Below are positions 23,199 through 34,320 of a DNA stretch of 64,000 bases, piece by piece. Made by a program: the position numbers and the translations under genes. A model generated the notes under the pieces. It was not told the DNA's origin. It saw only the letters and a list, made by a program, of their open reading frames with translations, and did not search any database. The DNA lies in the NCBI RefSeq assembly GCF_958298935.1, contig NC_084937.1, positions 27,227,568 through 27,291,567 of the forward strand. The letters run 5' to 3'. The first letter of the stretch is position 1. Each line of letters starts with the position of its first letter. Source of the stretch: Phragmites australis. Taxonomy: Eukaryota > Streptophyta > Magnoliopsida > Poales > Poaceae.

Positions 23199-26100
23199 CT
23201 AGTCGACGGCGGAGGTGTCGGCTGAATCCTCTGAGTCGTCCCCGGGGGCCGGCGGTGGCGGCACCTCTCGCCTGAAGCCGGCCGCCACCACGGCGGCGGT
23301 ACTCCGGACCGCTACCCGGGCGGCCTCTCCCTCAGCCTCGACCACTCCCTCCCGCGCCAGCTCCAGCGGGAAGTTCGGGTCCCTGCTTCGGTAGCAGGCC
23401 AGGACGTGCTCGGCCACTGCGTGTGCCAAGCCACGTCCCTCCCGGGCGGCAAGTTCCTGGACTGCCCAAGGCAGGGCCTCGAGGCGCTCGCAGACCCGCT
23501 GCAGCCCCAACACTTGTCGTGCGGGGCCGTCGCCCTTCTTGTCTTCAACAAGCCGTCCGAGACCACCCTTCTCTACGGCCCGCCGCATCCGCCGGAGTAT
23601 GTCTTCCAGCATATGCTCTAGGTTGACCCGCGAGACAAAAGCGGTCTCGAGCTTCTCCTTGGCAGCCCGCAGCTGCGCCTCAAGTCCCTGGTCCCCGGCC
23701 GGACCAGAAGAACCGCCAACTGCTGCGGAGCCAGCAGCCTGCTTCGTCTTGGCCACCATCTCGGATAAGGCGCGTTCACGGGCGGTTAGTTCCGCCTCGT
23801 GCTTCGCGTTCTCCTCCGCCCTGGTAGCAGTGGCCGCTGCCGCCGCGGCAGCCTCGCCCTCTCGGCGACTCAGTTCGTCTTCTCGGCGATTCAGCTCGCC
23901 CTCCCGCCGGGCCAGCACATCCTCCTGCTGGGCCACTGAATCCTCCCGAGCGCCGAGATCCGACGCCGACAACTCATTATCCACCTCCCAAAGGGAGACA
24001 TCCTCCTCCCAGTGGCAGATCTCTTCTCTGATTTTCCGGAGGTCGTCTTCCCAGCGCTGGAGGTCGGCGTGCGTCTTCTCGGCCGCGCCCTCCCGGCGGG
24101 TCAGCTCGGCTTGCCGCTCCTCCGCCGCCTGCTCCCGAGCTGCGATTGCTACCTCCCTCTCCTGCGCCTGCCCCATCCTGGCAAGGGCCTCGGCAGCTTG
24201 CTGCTTCGACGCCTCAGCCAGGCGGGCGGCGTCTTCTCGTTCCCGCGCGGCTTCTGCGCAGATGTCTTCTAGGAGCTTCTGCTCCCGCGCGGCCACCGCA
24301 CGGGCCTCCTCCTGGGCGCCCGCCAGCTGCGCCTTCTCCAATACCAGGCGGGCGCGCTCAGCCTCGAGCTCCCCCTCCTTGGCGTTCACCGCTGCGCCGA
24401 GCCGCCCAATCGCTACCTGGACGCCTTCAATGGCGGCCAGGAAGGGGTCAGCGGGCTGGTCGGGCGCCGGTGGGGCCCAGGCCTCTCCGCAGAGTGCCTC
24501 CGGGGGGTCCGAGCTCTCTGCAGGGCCCTGCACCGCCATCCGCCCCGGGCTCTACCTGCCCGGGGTAGGCTCCGCCGGCACCGAAGACTCGGACGGCGGC
24601 CGCGTTCCCGCATCGGCCGCCCTATCCGTCGGCCCCGGCAAAACATCCTCCTCCACCGTCATCCGCCCCGGGCTCTCCGTGCCCGGGGTAGGTTCCGCCG
24701 GCGCCAAGGATCCGGACGGTTGCTCCGTCCTCCTCTCGGCCGCCGCCTCCGCCTCTCTCCCAGTGGCCGCCACAACGATTGGCGCCTCCGCCGTTCCTGT
24801 GCCCGCCTCCATCGGAGTAGCCGGCGGGCTCGGCTCTGGTCTCGGCGCCCGCACCTTCTCCGTCGCAATGGCTCCTGCGGCCGGCCTACGGGAGACCGAT
24901 GAAAAATACCAAAGCTTAGTTCGGGCCAGAAATGCCCAGGGAAAACAAAGAAAGGAGACTCACCGATACTGCCATTTAGCCGCTGGGAGCCTGATGTCCG
25001 GGTCCGGCGCAGTCGGTCCGGACTCCTCCCGCCGCCTCTTCCGCTGGGGGCTTGGCTGAACCGCTGCGCGGGCCTCGGGTGCCGCCGCGCGGGTCTCGGG
25101 TTCCGCCGCGCAGGTCTCGGGTTCCGCCATGCGGGTCGCGGGCACCGGCGCAGGCCCCATTTGCACCAGCCGCGGCTCCAGCACCGGGAATGCCACCACT
25201 GCCGTTGGCAACGACGGAGAGTCCGGCACTAGGATCAGGGCCCGGGGATGCTTTCCCCGGTCTCCCGGCGCCACCTCCTCGACGATTTCAGCGGCGCCCT
25301 CCTCCCTGGCTCGGCGGTTGCTGCCTGCGGCGACCCCTTCGCCAGCCCGCGCCGAGCTGCCAGCGACCTCCTCACCAAGTAGCTCCTCCAGCCCGGGGAG
25401 TTCGGAGGCTTCGGGACTCCGGCTTCTTGGCTGGTCCACAGGCCCCTGGGCGTCGAACTCCAGCAGCCCCGCCATAATGGCCACCCGATTGGGGTTGGCG
25501 CAGAGCGCCATCTCCGGCCACGGGAGCTCCGTCCGGCCCATGTCCTCCGTTCTGGTGATCACCCTTGTCATCCCCCGCAGTTCCGACGGCCCCAGATCCC
25601 AGCTCGTGCCAATCTGGGTCCTGGTGATGTCCTCCGGCCCAGTATAGAACCAGCTCGGCCGGGCCCGCTCTCGCAAAGGCGCCAGCCGACGGCGCAGGAA
25701 GTCCACGACCACCATGACGGAGGTCAGCCCGGACTCGCGCAGCTCCAGGATGCGCTCCAACACCGGCTTCAGCCTCGCGTCTTCTGGCGGCGGCGCCTCC
25801 CACGTCGATCGCCGAGGTTCCGCCGCCGCCTCTGGCAGCTCGAGGCGCTCGTGGGGGTCGACGTCGACGAAGAACCAGTCCCGTCGCCACTCCTCCCACT
25901 TGCTGCGCAGCACCTGGGGAATGTAATGATCCCCCAGGCCGTCCCGGAGCCGAAGGTTGCAGCACCCCGCGACGTCCGCCGTGGAGTGCCCCCTCTTCTT
26001 TCCCACCGGCCGAAGGACGAAGAAATGGCGAAGCAGCGACGCCGACGGCGCCACCCCCACGAACATTTCGCAGAGATACGCGAAGACCGCCAACACCACC

Positions 26101-26396
26101 ACGGAGTTGGGGCTTAAGTGCACCAGTTGAATGCCGTATGTCTCCAGCACTTGCAGGAAGAAGGTGGAGGATGGCGGCACCAACCCCGCCGCCACAAAGG
26201 AGGTGAAGAGGACGATCCGCCCCGGGACGGTCGTCGCCGGCGTCAGGCTCGACGGCGTCACCACCACGGCACCTTCTTGCCCCTCCGGCACCAGCAGTTT
26301 CCTGATCTTTTCCGCCGCCTCCTCGTTCCTCAGACGGGACTCCGGCAAGATGCTGTCCGAAGCCTTGTCCCGGCGTCCTCCTCCAACCCTCGTCAT
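23199..26396 (-). pseudogene. antisense two-exon gene of the Tat element (putative gypsy-type transposon domain plus coiled coil)
   Basis: Exon 1 (26396-24964) begins at an ATG for MTRVGGGRRD and ends at a strong donor CG/GTGAGT. An intron of 78 bases ends in CCCGTAG. Exon 2 (24885-23199) continues in frame. Together they make 1040 codons including the stop. Residues about 60-160 match the plant domain called putative gypsy-type transposon (PF04195-like: GRIVLFTSFVAAGLVPP and YLCEMFVGVAPS). Exon 2 is a long Ala/Glu/Arg-rich coiled coil with repeated RREGE/REDEL heptads. A Pro-rich hinge holds a repeat, AEPTPG followed by SPGRM, in which one copy carries a TAG stop (24552-24554). That is the only break. 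The molecular role of this protein in Tat elements is unknown. It has its own TATA-like box at 26551-26559. Confidence 0.82.
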
Positions 26397-26550
26397 CTCG
26401 ACAAGAATGAAAGGTGTTTTGGCGGTGGAAAGAGAGGGAAGGAAGAGTGCTCCGGTCGCCTGAGAATTTCCTAAGGGCTTCGGAGCACACAGAAGGCAAG
26501 AGCGCAAGAGCAAGAAAGCGTAAAGAGGGGGACGGACCGATCATATCCCC

Positions 26551-26559
26551 CTTTTTATG
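26551..26559 (-). promoter_or_regulatory. TATA-like box of the Tat antisense gene
   Basis: The minus strand reads CATAAAAAG followed by GGGG, about 155 bases upstream of the antisense ATG. This would drive the antisense gene independently of the LTRs. Activity is inferred. Confidence 0.5.
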
Positions 26560-26900
26560 TCTCAAAAGTTCAAAAACTGCCGCCCAAACGGTTCGCTCGG
26601 CGAAGCGTCGCCTCGTTTGGCGCAACCGCCAGGCGAATCTCCCACCGATCGCGCGATGTCAGCGGTTGCCAGGAGTATTTTCCTCGATCCGCGCGGCAAC
26701 CGCGCGCGCCGTCCGTACGGTCATCATACCCTTTGGAAGTTGTGTGGACATGCGTCCATTCATTTTCCCGTTGGGAGGTACTTGAGGTCTGGGTCCGTAA
26801 AAACCACCTCTCGAAAGCCTGCCACATGGCGTCTACACTAGCCTCGGCCTCGGCCGCGATGAAGGGCCCATCCGCCGTCTCCGTCCCGTCACCTACCAAT

Positions 26901-26915
26901 GGGCCCGGGGGCTAC
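26901..26915 (+). other. polypurine tract of the Tat element
   Basis: GGGCCCGGGGGCTAC lies immediately before the 3' LTR at 26916, the required position for the plus-strand primer. It is G-rich rather than purely purine. Confidence 0.6.
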
Positions 26916-27121
26916 TGTTGGTGTATCAGGAACTAGGGGTCCCTGAGTCCCGAAACTGGGCCGGCCATCCGCCACGCGTCACCATCCCGCGAGGTCCGCC
27001 CTGCGAGATAAGAAGAGGCTAAGTCCCAGGAGAAGGTGCTCGGGGCCACCGCCTCTGATTCCCGAGCACCCCAGTTCCCCGATGATCCGCGGAGTCCAAG
27101 TACCGGGAGGGAAGTGTTCGG

Positions 27122-27543
27122 GAGAGAGCGCTCGGGGCTGCACGTGGCAGCCCCCGAGGACTCGGTTCCCCGACAGTTTCCCCCAGTACTCGGGAGAGAG
27201 TGCTCGGGGCTGCACGTGGCAGCCCCCGAGGACTCGGTTCCCCGAAGGTTTCCCCCAGTACTCAGGAGAGAGTGCTCGGGGCTGCACGTGGCAGCTCCCG
27301 AGGACTCAGTTCCCCGAAGGTCTCACCGGGGTGCTCGGGAGAGAGTGCTCGGTGCTGCACGTGGCAGCCCCCGAGGACTCGGTTCCCCGAAGGTGTCCCC
27401 CAGTGCTCGGGAGAAAGTGCTCGGGGCTGCGTGTGGCAGCCCCCGAGGACTCGGTTCCCCGAAGGTCTCACCGGAGTGCTCGGGAAAGAGTGCTCGGGGC
27501 TGCACGTGGCAGCCCCCGAGGACTCGGTTCCCCGAAGGTTCGC
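27122..27543 (+). repeat. 72-bp tandem repeat array in 3' LTR (6 units)
   Basis: Six units of the same G-box palindrome repeat as in the 5' LTR. The unit carrying GCGTGTGG is again the penultimate one. The extra unit lies in the left half of the array, suggesting slippage or unequal exchange. Confidence 0.85.
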
Positions 27544-28031
27544 GCAAGATCGTTCGACGACCCAAAGGGTCCCCTCGCCGGGGTGTCAGCCAGTCAAAGA
27601 CACGAATGCCGCATTTAATAGGCACGCGCGGCCTGGCATCCTGACATCCTGACATTCTCAGCTACCCACACCCTGGTGTCAGACCCTGCCATGCTCTGGC
27701 AGGGGGGCGTGGGTCCATTAAATGCACGGGTTTCGTCCCGTTTCACCCGGGTGCCTCGGGATAACGTTGCCAGAATCGAAGCGCTCCGCCTGCCACCCTG
27801 CCCCGGCAGAAGGACAAGACAGGGTGGGCGCACCGGGCACCTCTGCGGCTGCCCGGTGGGCCCTCTTAATGGCGCCGGAGGACCTCCACAGTGGCGGGTG
27901 GTCGGATGCACGCCGCAATTTTCCACCGCCCCTGTCACTTCGCCAAGACGGAATGATGACGCCTTTCTCCGTGGCACCTTGGCACGTGCGCCCCCTCTTT
28001 CCTATTCAGGATAAGTTGAGGTCGGCGTGCC

Positions 28032-28040
28032 TATAAAAGG
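28032..28040 (+). promoter_or_regulatory. TATA box in 3' LTR
   Basis: TATAAAAGG, same position as in the 5' LTR. It points rightward into 28.5-29 kb DNA and could start read-out transcripts; that is inference. Confidence 0.6.
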
Positions 28041-28474
28041 AAAGGATGGAGAATACAAAGAAAAAAGGAGGAGACAGACGGGAAAACAAGGTGAACAAGG
28101 CAAGGAAGCCCAGATCAAAAGGCGAAGAACATCACAAACAAGCTCAAGCCAAGCTAGAACACGAGAGCCTCAAGCTCTCTGTAGGCAGCTCACCCCTGTA
28201 ACCAGATACATCCTTGAAGAATCCCTTCAAGAAGAGATATAACACTCACACAGGAGTAGGGTGTTACGCCTCCGTGCGGCCCGAACCTGTCTAAACCCCG
28301 GTGCACCCATCTTTCTTGCACTAGGTCGATCATCTCCCACCACCAGCCACTGCATTTATTTCCGTTCCCATTTATTTCCCCAACGAGCTCGTTCAGGATC
28401 ATCCCCCCGGCCGAATCTCTAAAAAAGGGGTCTCTCGGGATCCCTGCGACAGGAGTTCATCCTCCGACACTACC

Positions 28475-28919
28475 GGATGAGCCAAAATGCATAATGTCAC
28501 ATGCGAGAGAGGACATTAAATACAACCTGTATTGATGATTGATTCCATAAAGAACGGCTAAACAGAAACCTCGTGCGGCTACTCCTAATAGCATAAACTA
28601 GCATCGACCAATGCTTTCATAGTTTTCACTAACAAGCAAGTCTATATATGCAGCTAGATTATTTCATGCCAACATGTAATCCATGACACGCATACCAGAT
28701 TAATTTTTGTACGCAGGCACGCATGCACAGGAATAACTCGGTTCGTAAAAGTAAAAGGAGGAAACATACCAAAAGATTAAGCGAGGAGAGGGGCTCAGCT
28801 CGTGGCAGAAATCTCACAGAGGACAGGGGAGCCGCCGCCGCTGCCGCCTGCAGACAACCGGAGCACTGGAGGAGGGAGCTCGTGTCAGCGGAGAACCCGA
28901 GAACCGGAGTTGATGGAGG
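28475..28919. other. intergenic, nothing recognised
   Basis: About 445 bases of unassigned DNA between the Tat element and the Ac-like end at 28920. It is AT-rich at first, then has a short GCC-repeat-containing patch at 28830-28850. Confidence 0.4.
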
Positions 28920-29098
28920 TAGGGATGAAAACGGATCTATATTTTTCCCGATTGTGGGACTTATGTGAAAATAGGACGAAAATGATTTTGCAGTTTTTTA
29001 TTGTCGATATCCTTTTGAATATGGAATTTCTCGTTGGGATTCCTGTTTTTTTTTATTGTGTGAGAAAGAGAATGAGAACGAGGAGAAAAAAAAAATAG
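28920..29098 (+). mobile_element. possible hAT (Ac-like) terminus
   Basis: TAGGGATGAAAACGG at 28920-28934 closely resembles the terminus of Ac/Ds-type hAT elements. It is followed by AT-rich DNA. No matching inverted end was found before the copia LTR at 29131, so this may be a truncated end or a chance match. Confidence 0.28.
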
Positions 29099-29130
29099 AA
29101 AGTGATCCAGACGTGAATCATGATGAATGA

Positions 29131-29479
29131 TGTTGATGAGCCGTAAGCTGAGTGGATGATTACTTATCTTGGTGTTTTACTATCCTATTAAGTTATTTTT
29201 ATAACATGTGTGACTGTGTGTCGGTGTGTGATTGTGTTTATTTATAACTTAGTGACTTTATGTGACTATGTGTCATGTTTGTTAACTAACTTGTATGTAG
29301 TCTATTGCTAGTGTACCGTGCTCCTCACTTGTAGCTCACGATCAACCTTTGTAGCTATGATTGAGCACTAATTTGTTAGGCCTCAACTGACTCTTGTATA
29401 TGTATAAAAACTACTCTGATGATCAATACAACACTGCATTGGATCTGTTGCCCTCTCCCTCGTTCTCTCTCGTTCTGCA
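29131..29479 (+). repeat. copia 5' LTR
   Basis: 349 bp if the TG at 29131 is the true start. A TATA-like GTATAAAAAC lies near 29400. The right end is fixed by the adjoining primer-binding site; the left end is less certain. Confidence 0.55.
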
Positions 29480-29491
29480 TGGTATCAGTGA
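29480..29491 (+). other. copia primer-binding site (initiator-Met tRNA type)
   Basis: TGGTATCAGTGA directly abuts the LTR end. The usual copia site is TGGTATCAGAGC; the last bases have drifted. Confidence 0.7.
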
Positions 29492-29530
29492 TCTCACTAT
29501 CCTAGCCTCTCTCTTCCGCTGTTGATCACC

Positions 29531-30384
29531 ATGAGCGATTCCTCCTCCTCCTCCGCCTTAGACTCCGAGGCCAACACTCTCTTTGCCCAGGTCGCCACAA
29601 ACCCCTTTCCCTCCTCCCAAATCTAGCTGATCAACATCGCTACCCACATTCCCATTCAGTTTGATCTCAACTCCTCCAACTATGGCACATGGAGTCAATC
29701 CTTTCAAGTTGTTATCGCCAAGTTTGGGATCATCGATCACATCGATGGCTCAACGGTCTAGGGTGATCCCGATTGGGTACAGAATGACTTCGCCATTGTT
29801 TCTTGGTTCTACTCTACTGTCACTCGTGACATTTTTCAAATCGTCCGCTCCAACAAGGACACCACACACTCTCTCTCTGGTACAACATTCCCTCGCTATT
29901 CCTCGACAACATGGGGATGCATTTGGTGTACGTCAGTGCCGAATACAGGAATATGTACTAGGGCGATCTGTCCATCATGGCGTACTGGACCAAGATGAAA
30001 TCCCTCACCAACAATCTCAACGATCTTGGCAACTGCATCACCGACAAAGATCTTGTCCTCAACCTCTTTCGTGCCCTCAACCTACAGTTCCATAGCTCCA
30101 TCCCCGTCCTCACCACCAATCGTGGTGGATTTCCTTTCTTAAGCCTCATTCTCACCTGCTCAAAGAGCAACATCGGTTGGCTCAGTCTGAATAACTCGCA
30201 CAAGCTGCGACACTCATGGCACAGGTGTTGCTACACATGCCTTACTTTGGCCTCACCGCACACAACGTCTCCCAGCGGTGGCACCCAGCCACGATCCTTT
30301 GGTGGCAAGAAGAACAAGAATAAGAAGAAATTAGGCGCTGACGATAAGGGTGGCAACGGGTCAGGTCGAGGCCAGGTGGAATGA
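29531..30384 (+). pseudogene. copia gag remnant (UBN2/DUF4219-type)
   Basis: Starts MSDSSSSSSALDSEANT at 29531. A gag domain with FDLNSSNYGTWSQSFQ and KFGIIDHIDGS is followed by MAYWTKMKSLTNNLNDLGN and LVLNLFRALNLQF in another frame. Stops (one at 29625, one near 29760) and at least one frame change break it. Reading ends at about 30384 in a Lys/Gly-rich stretch where the zinc knuckle would normally come. Confidence 0.7.
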
Positions 30385-31113
30385 GAACACACCCGATCCG
30401 AAACCTAAAAGCTCAAACCAGACACGGCCTCGAAATGATTAGCGGGTGTAAAATAAGCCCCCTTGCCCCATCATGGACCAGAGACCCATTGGGGGACCCG
30501 AGACAGGGGAAAGGCTAGATCTAGATCTGACCTAACGGCGGTACAGGCTCATCTTTTGGCGGGCGACGCACTGCGCGACAGCGGCTCGAGGGTGATGACG
30601 GCTCATCTTCTGGTAGAGCCACGATGCAACATGACGCAGTGGAGCGACGGAGTAGCACGGCGCAATGACGTAGCGATGGCTCGGTGACGGTGGCACCTCA
30701 TCTTCTAGCGGCGCGATGGCGTAGCACTGCTTGACGGTGCAGCATAGCACATAGACCGCTCGATAGCGGTGGTGGATCATCTTCTGGAGTGGCGACGACA
30801 TAGCATGATGCGATGCAGCGATGGTGTGGCACGGCACACATAGCACACAAGCCGTCGCCACCAGCGGACACACGATTCTGAGCGAACTCAGTGGAGAGCC
30901 GGAGACGCTCATGGCGTTATGCAGCACTCAGCACTCACGTGGGCTAAAGGCCTAAAGCGCCGCAAGATAATGGGCCGAGCAAATGAGTAATGTGCCTCAA
31001 TTTTTGGAGCCCGTGGGGCACCCGCGGGTGCAAATTGTAATCCGAACCCAACTCAGGTTGGGCCCCTGACCCGATGGTCCTGTGGAGCCGTTTTCCATCC
31101 GAACCCACCCCTG
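30346..31113. mobile_element. possible hAT-like non-autonomous insertion in the copia fragment
   Basis: The left end reads AAGGGTGGCAACGGGTC and the right end, inverted, CAGGGGTGGGTTCGGAT, both in the style of grass hAT ends. The interior (30540-30860) has imperfect repeats around GCTCATCTT. No 8-bp duplication could be confirmed. Confidence 0.3.
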
Positions 31114-31149
31114 CTAGGTCTAAAACCCATAGGGGACCCAACCAGTGTA

Positions 31150-33333
31150 ACTGTAACCAACATGTGTATCAATAAGTAACAAGAACCAACATTACCATCT
31201 CCCACATACCGAACCACAAACCATACTTGAAACTCTATGACCGATGCAGATGGACAAAAGCATGCTCGTGACCGAGAGCGCGGCAATTCAAACCATTTAT
31301 ACACCCTGCAGGGGGTACTTCTGGACCCACACGATACGAGGACCATTCAGCTTGTACCACTGGCCAAAGTGCACATAAGGGGGTACTCGTGACAACCTTT
31401 CCCAACCAGCCCCAACCGTTTGGATCATGCATCGCTCGGTGCGATGGTACTGGAACTATTCTCGAAGCAAACTAGTACCGCTACAAGCCCGCCCGCTCAC
31501 ACCGTTGATGTCCACGTCCAAAAAGCCGTAGCTGCGAAGGTATTCGGCTCGCCTTACCATTAGATCGGCATGTGGTGAGTAAGGTAAGTGCTAAAGCTAA
31601 CAACACTGACGATCGGTGCTTAACCGGCGCAAAGCAGTCTATGGTGTCTGATTTTCTCTACCGACCTACCCATGGGAACTCCACATCAGGGCAGGATGAA
31701 ACACCCCCTAACACCGCCCACACCTCGTCTTATACTCACCACTCATACAACCATCTCAACCTCAACAAGTGTATGTAATCATAAGAAAGTCCTATGCTCG
31801 CGAACAACATGATGCGTCGTCGTTCAACTTTTACCGAATGATCTAAGTATAGCTAAGCATATAAGTCGAACTCATACCTAAATATTGACAACATCTCAAG
31901 GCTACAAGGAATGTAAATACACAAGTATTCAAAGTAGAAAAATGCAATCGGCATAGGTTCTACCCTTTGGTATCCGACACCGACTCACTAAATATGCATA
32001 CATATATAAGCATATTTCATCAATTTTAGACTTATCCAATTACACAAGATGGATTAATATGCTTAGTTGCTTATCTTGATGTACTGGCTTAAATAGGTGG
32101 GGCACGTCAAGATCGTCCTGGGCCTTTAGGAACGGCGGATGGCGTGCTCTATGAAACATAATACGTGCAATGATAAGCATGAATAAAATGCAACAATGTA
32201 TGCCACAAGGCGCATATGAAGAAATGCCAAAAAAAATACCACATAATGCAAGGAAACAATTTTCCTAGATAGAACACGTCATAAGGATACTAGCAAAATT
32301 GATTTCATAATTTTTGGAGCTACGAAGAATTTATTATGAATTTTATAACTTTCGGACCGCATGATGAATAGTAACTACGGAAGTTCCGCATATTTCTACG
32401 GAAGGGACTTTTGCGGAAGATTCGTGAATTTCTGCAGAAGTTCCGAATTGCGGAACCTCCGGAAAATTATCCGAAACTTCCGGACTGTCCAGAAAAGCTC
32501 TATTTTAAGAAAAAACTTTGCTAAATCGATTTGCAATCCTCTCTAATCCAAAAGAGAACATGTTTGAGATGGTTTATGGAGTCTAGAATTCACTTATTAA
32601 CCTAACAACTCGATTCTTAACTCAAATCTCATCTAAATCCTCATTTTGGTCCAAACTTCAAAACTCATGAACTTTGCTCCAATTCAAAATCGACCACCCA
32701 AATCACGAATTCATACCATGTTAAGGCTAAGGGACTTACCCAAGATATTTGTAGAGTTGGGTGACCGCCGGGGAACGAAGGAAACACTCGGGAGACGAAG
32801 AATTCCGGTGTTCTTCATGTTTCAACTCTAATAAAAAAAGTCATTAAAATCGGCTCGAATCCTTCAAGAAAACAAAAATGAATTGGATGTATGAGTAATT
32901 TATGAGCTCGTGATCGCGTAGTTACCACGTACTCATCTCGAATCCTTCTCTTGAGATCGGATTTTGAGAGAGAAGGAGAGAGTGAGCTTGAAGGAGAGGG
33001 AGGGGAGCTGTTGCTGCTCCTGCAGCTCGGGTGGGGACGTGGGGAGTGAGAGGAGAGAGAGGGCAGGTGGGGTGCTGCCCACTTGAGAGAGGGAGTGGGT
33101 GAGGTGTGGGGTTCACGTGTTAGAGAAATGAGTCCATTTTGACTGCGAATTTAACTCTTTTCTCTTCCGAATTTTCTTCTTTCATTCAATTGATTTTTAA
33201 CAAAGTACATTAGCGTTCCGAATTATTTTTACGTAAAGTTAAACATAATATTTAAAAATATGATTATACTTAATTACGTGATTAAAAATTTAGGACGTAA
33301 TTAATTACGTGGTTAAGAGTTTGGGACGTAACA
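31150..33333 (-). mobile_element. LTR-like fragment, minus strand
   Basis: On the minus strand it begins TGTTACGTCCCAAACTC (from 33333), an LTR-like start. Near its other end (31280-31400) it shares diverged sequence with the solo LTR at 54480-57998, in opposite orientation: GGGTACTCGTG-type and CCCTGCAGGG-type blocks next to a GCCGCGCTCTC block. A stretch at 32380-32510 is packed with GGAAGTTCCG-like palindromes. No internal genes are attached. The left boundary is uncertain. Confidence 0.45.
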
Positions 33334-34320
33334 AACGACGACCTCAGCTTACGTGCTAAGGTGCGATCATCTTCTCAGCCGAAGATCGTTCACAGGTACC
33401 GCCCGATACAAGCCTGGTTAGGCTGACGCCTTGCCTGACTCACTCTAAACCAAGTCGATCGATGAACACTCATCGGACTAGTAGAGGCATGCAACCAACC
33501 GGAGCCTGGACAGCCCCCCACACCGTCTTTGACACGAACGTATCCGCAAGTAACAATGGGGAAATAAATTCTATGAGATACTATCATAAAAAAAACAATC
33601 TTTTTTATAATAACATATGTTTATTTTTTTCTCTCCTCTATAACTTAATCATTAAATTACAAGATAAATAATATTTTACCAGAATCTTTCTAAACAGTAT
33701 ACTACATAATTTGCTTCCCAACAATCGAGTCCCCAACCTCCGTCAAACACTGCGAAGGCACGCATCCGTGTCAAGTCAAAGCCGAGCATAGCCGCAGTCC
33801 GCAGTGCGCACGAGATTGCGAGCGCGGTGCTGCGACCTGGCCGCGAGACGAGAACTGGCCGTGGCCGGCCCGGCCGTCTCTTACCTGACCCGTACGCCAC
33901 GCACGTCGGGTTAGCTCCCTGGACACGGTACCAAGGTGGATCCAGCGTAGACCGAGCGAGCGCACACGTCCCGTTAAAATTTTTATTTTCCAGTAAACTT
34001 CGACAATTTTTTTATAAAATTACAAAGATACACCCGCTGATAAATCTCACTCATTTTTTTTTTTTTGCTACTAGAGCCGTCCTTCGCGGGATGTTTCAGG
34101 CTACGCCACACACGTATTGTACGTCAGGATGCCGGAGCCGGTGCGTGCCGGCGCCGCTAACACGAGCGAAGAGCGCGTGATAGGTGCTGCAGGAACGACG
34201 GTCGTCGGGTCCAACGGCGCCGGCGTCTATGACTATTGTGGGGTTCTGTCGTTCCAGGTGGCTGATTGGATGGCGGCTATTCACCTACTACCTTTCCAGT
34301 TAGGTAAATGTACGTGAGAG
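33334..34320. other. intergenic, no recognised gene
   Basis: Mixed DNA with a GC-rich patch at 33770-33960 and T-rich runs at 33590-33640 and 34053-34065. Short frames on both strands show no motif. Confidence 0.4.

Larger units (their letters stand above)
17436..28469 (+). mobile_element. Ty3/gypsy LTR retrotransposon, Tat lineage, internally deleted
   Basis: Paired LTRs (17436-18895, 26916-28469) flank a partial pol on the plus strand and a two-exon gene on the minus strand between pol and the 3' LTR. An antisense gene in that position is a known hallmark of Tat-lineage elements (RIRE2, Grande, Retand types). Flanking pentamers are ccacc (17431-17435) and ctacc (28470-28474), one mismatch apart, consistent with a target duplication. 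Primer-binding site, gag, protease and the RT catalytic core are absent: the 5' LTR runs straight into the end of RT. LTRs differ by roughly 20-30 substitutions by eye, so insertion looks recent. Confidence 0.9.
26916..28469 (+). repeat. 3' LTR of the Tat element
   Basis: 1554 bp, from TGTTGGTGTATCAGG to CCTCCGACA. It is the complete LTR of the pair. Compared with the 5' LTR it has one more 72-bp unit, a short duplication (CATCCTGA) near 27637, and an 11-base segment near 28438. Confidence 0.9.
29131..30384 (+). mobile_element. Ty1/copia retrotransposon, 5' fragment
   Basis: An LTR-like region (29131-29479) starting TGTTGATGAG and ending CTGCA is followed at once by a primer site TGGTATCAGTGATC, nearly the initiator-Met tRNA complement used by copia elements. 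A broken gag follows. No pol or 3' LTR is present in the window. Confidence 0.72.

Noticed and set aside
23539..25059. 506-codon plus-strand open frame across the Tat antisense gene
   Set aside because: Ser/Ala/Arg-rich low-complexity shadow of the minus-strand coiled-coil exon and hinge.
25372..26625. 417-codon minus-strand frame overlapping antisense exon 1 in another frame
   Set aside because: Out-of-frame shadow; the overlapping frame carries the recognisable domain and the splice-compatible end.
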